A DNA stretch of 62,000 nucleotides, taken from the NCBI RefSeq assembly GCF_001949145.1, contig NW_019091358.1, positions 490,265 to 552,264 on the forward strand, given 5' to 3'. The notes below the pieces were generated by a model. That model worked only from the letters and a program-made list of their open reading frames with translations. It made no database searches and was not told where the DNA came from. The stretch's first letter is position 1. Each line of letters opens with the position of its first letter. This DNA is from Acanthaster planci. Lineage: Eukaryota > Echinodermata > Asteroidea > Valvatida > Acanthasteridae. The position numbers and the translations under genes are program-made. Positions 61,016-62,000 of the stretch are shown piece by piece.

Positions 61016-61847
61016 CACTGCGTTTACACTTGATCCGGAGAGGAGGATCAGATCTGGCAGGGGGATCAGATCTGGATCAGATCTGGATCAAAAACGTGTG
61101 TAAACACAACGCAGGATCAGACCCTGATCCCGGGATCTGATCCTCTTCTCGGGAAGGATCAGATCCGGTTCAGATCCCACGCACGGGATCAATTTGCAAG
61201 TGTAAACCCAACACTGGATCCGATCCGGATCAGATACGAGAATTTGACATAACTACATCCGGTGCAAGTCTTGAAGTGAGCGAAAACAAGTCTCTGTCAT
61301 CGTGAAGACCTACATGTACATGTACATGTCATTATACGTATATGACATTGTACACGTACCATATGTACGCTGTTGGCCCGGCCGCCACGTACCCGGTACA
61401 TAACCAGCATTACGCTGGTTCTCAATTAAGCCCGTGTGCTTTTGTCCTGTGAGTTGGTAGTAAACTGGTACTTGCCCTTTCTCATACTTTTTGCACACCG
61501 CCTTCGTTACTTTCGTTACTGCTGCATATCACTCATCCAAAACCTTCTATTTCCCCATTTTTCATCATTTCATCTGAAACTTCATGTACGTAAGATAAGA
61601 CAATGAGATGTATATGTACAGCGCGAAAGTACACGTAATACTGGCTGCCGTTTTGCTGCAGTGCACATAATCAGTGAACTGTTTGCATAACCTTTGCCCT
61701 GAGGTTGCAGCGCTTCATCGACGCCACGCAGGATCAGGATCCAGTGTAAACGTGGCACAGATCTGATCCCCTCGCCTGGTTGCTCTCGCCTGGTTGCTCT
61801 CGCCGGACCTGATCCTCCTTTGCAGGATCCAGTGTAAACGCGGCGTT
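61016..61847. mobile_element. GATC-dense fold-back element
   Basis: The left end GCACTGCGTTTACACTTGATCC is inverted at the right end (GGATCCAGTGTAAACGCGGCG). Between 61031 and 61226 I count nineteen GATC sites, as GGATCAGATC and GATCCGGATC-type words; six more lie between 61732 and 61830. Inner copies of the end motif (GTGTAAAC next to GGATC) at about 61098, 61199 and 61743 suggest nested or multiple insertions. The middle (61310-61680) is a different sequence with a TACATGTA array. No protein is recognised. Confidence 0.65.
61771..61804. repeat. 14 bp tandem repeat
   Basis: CTCGCCTGGTTGCT occurs twice in tandem plus a partial third unit, inside the GATC-dense element. Confidence 0.9.
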
Positions 61848-62000
61848 ACATGTACATGCATCGGTGTTTCCTTTGTGATGTTATTAATCCCATACATGTG
61901 CAGTATGTTGAGCATGTACACCATGTACATGTGCTTGGACAGATAGACTCATTGCACGTGCATACGGTGTGCACTGTATTGCACTGTATGTGTCATCCTG

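Larger units (their letters stand above)
59193..62000 (+). other. Downstream intron or flank
   Basis: The region follows a strong phase 1 donor, so it begins as intron. No exon in the required phase is convincing. A pyrimidine tract and AG at 60736-60737 is a good-looking acceptor, but in the needed phase it gives only six residues before a stop. The region is poor in TACATGTA until 61310 and ends with a GATC-dense fold-back element. Confidence 0.55.

Noticed and set aside
1-62000. CRISPR arrays, operons, ribosome binding sites, integrated virus or reverse transcriptase genes
   Set aside because: No regularly spaced repeats with unique spacers, no bacterial gene arrangement, and no viral or retroelement protein motif could be seen in any translated stretch.

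Overview
The window is animal nuclear DNA, not bacterial or viral. It has spliced exons with GT-AG borders (and one GC-AG border), introns up to about 34 kb, no long uninterrupted reading frames apart from one 0.9 kb exon, and many small fold-back and tRNA-derived repeats. The extreme abundance of the palindromes TACATGTA and TACCGGTA, together with the repeat types, makes me think of a marine invertebrate deuterostome (echinoderm-like). That is recall-based inference, not proof.

One plus-strand protein gene can be supported and it spans almost the whole window. Six coding exons join in a consistent reading phase: 2220-2375, 5977-6085, 40562-40671, 41389-41446, 55691-56604 and 59069-59192. 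Together they give the first 490 residues of a protein: an acidic N-terminus (1-52), one PDZ domain (about 53-138, split over three exons), then a long, probably disordered tail (146-490) with a PPxY motif and a polybasic patch. The last exon found ends in phase 1, so the C-terminus lies beyond 59192 and probably outside the window. I do not recognise the family beyond the PDZ domain.

The rest is intron or flank. 1-2134: upstream flank or 5' intron. 2376-5976: intron 1, with a cluster of overlapping fold-back elements and a tRNA-like sequence. 6086-40561: a 34.5 kb intron inside the PDZ domain, loaded with fold-back elements and dispersed repeats. 40672-41388: a GC-AG intron. 41447-55690: a 14.2 kb intron with three copies of one tRNA-derived SINE family. 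56605-59068: intron 5. 59193-62000: downstream intron or flank, ending in a GATC-dense fold-back element.

Most translated open stretches outside the exons are artefacts of the TACATGTA repeats (strings of Tyr-Met-Tyr, Val-His-Val, Thr-Cys-Thr) and I do not annotate them. The points most worth a second look are the GC-AG intron that cuts the PDZ domain, the TAC-NN-GTA palindrome bias that is absent from the largest exon, the nest of interlocking inverted repeats in intron 1, the three-copy SINE family, and the GATC-dense element at the right end.
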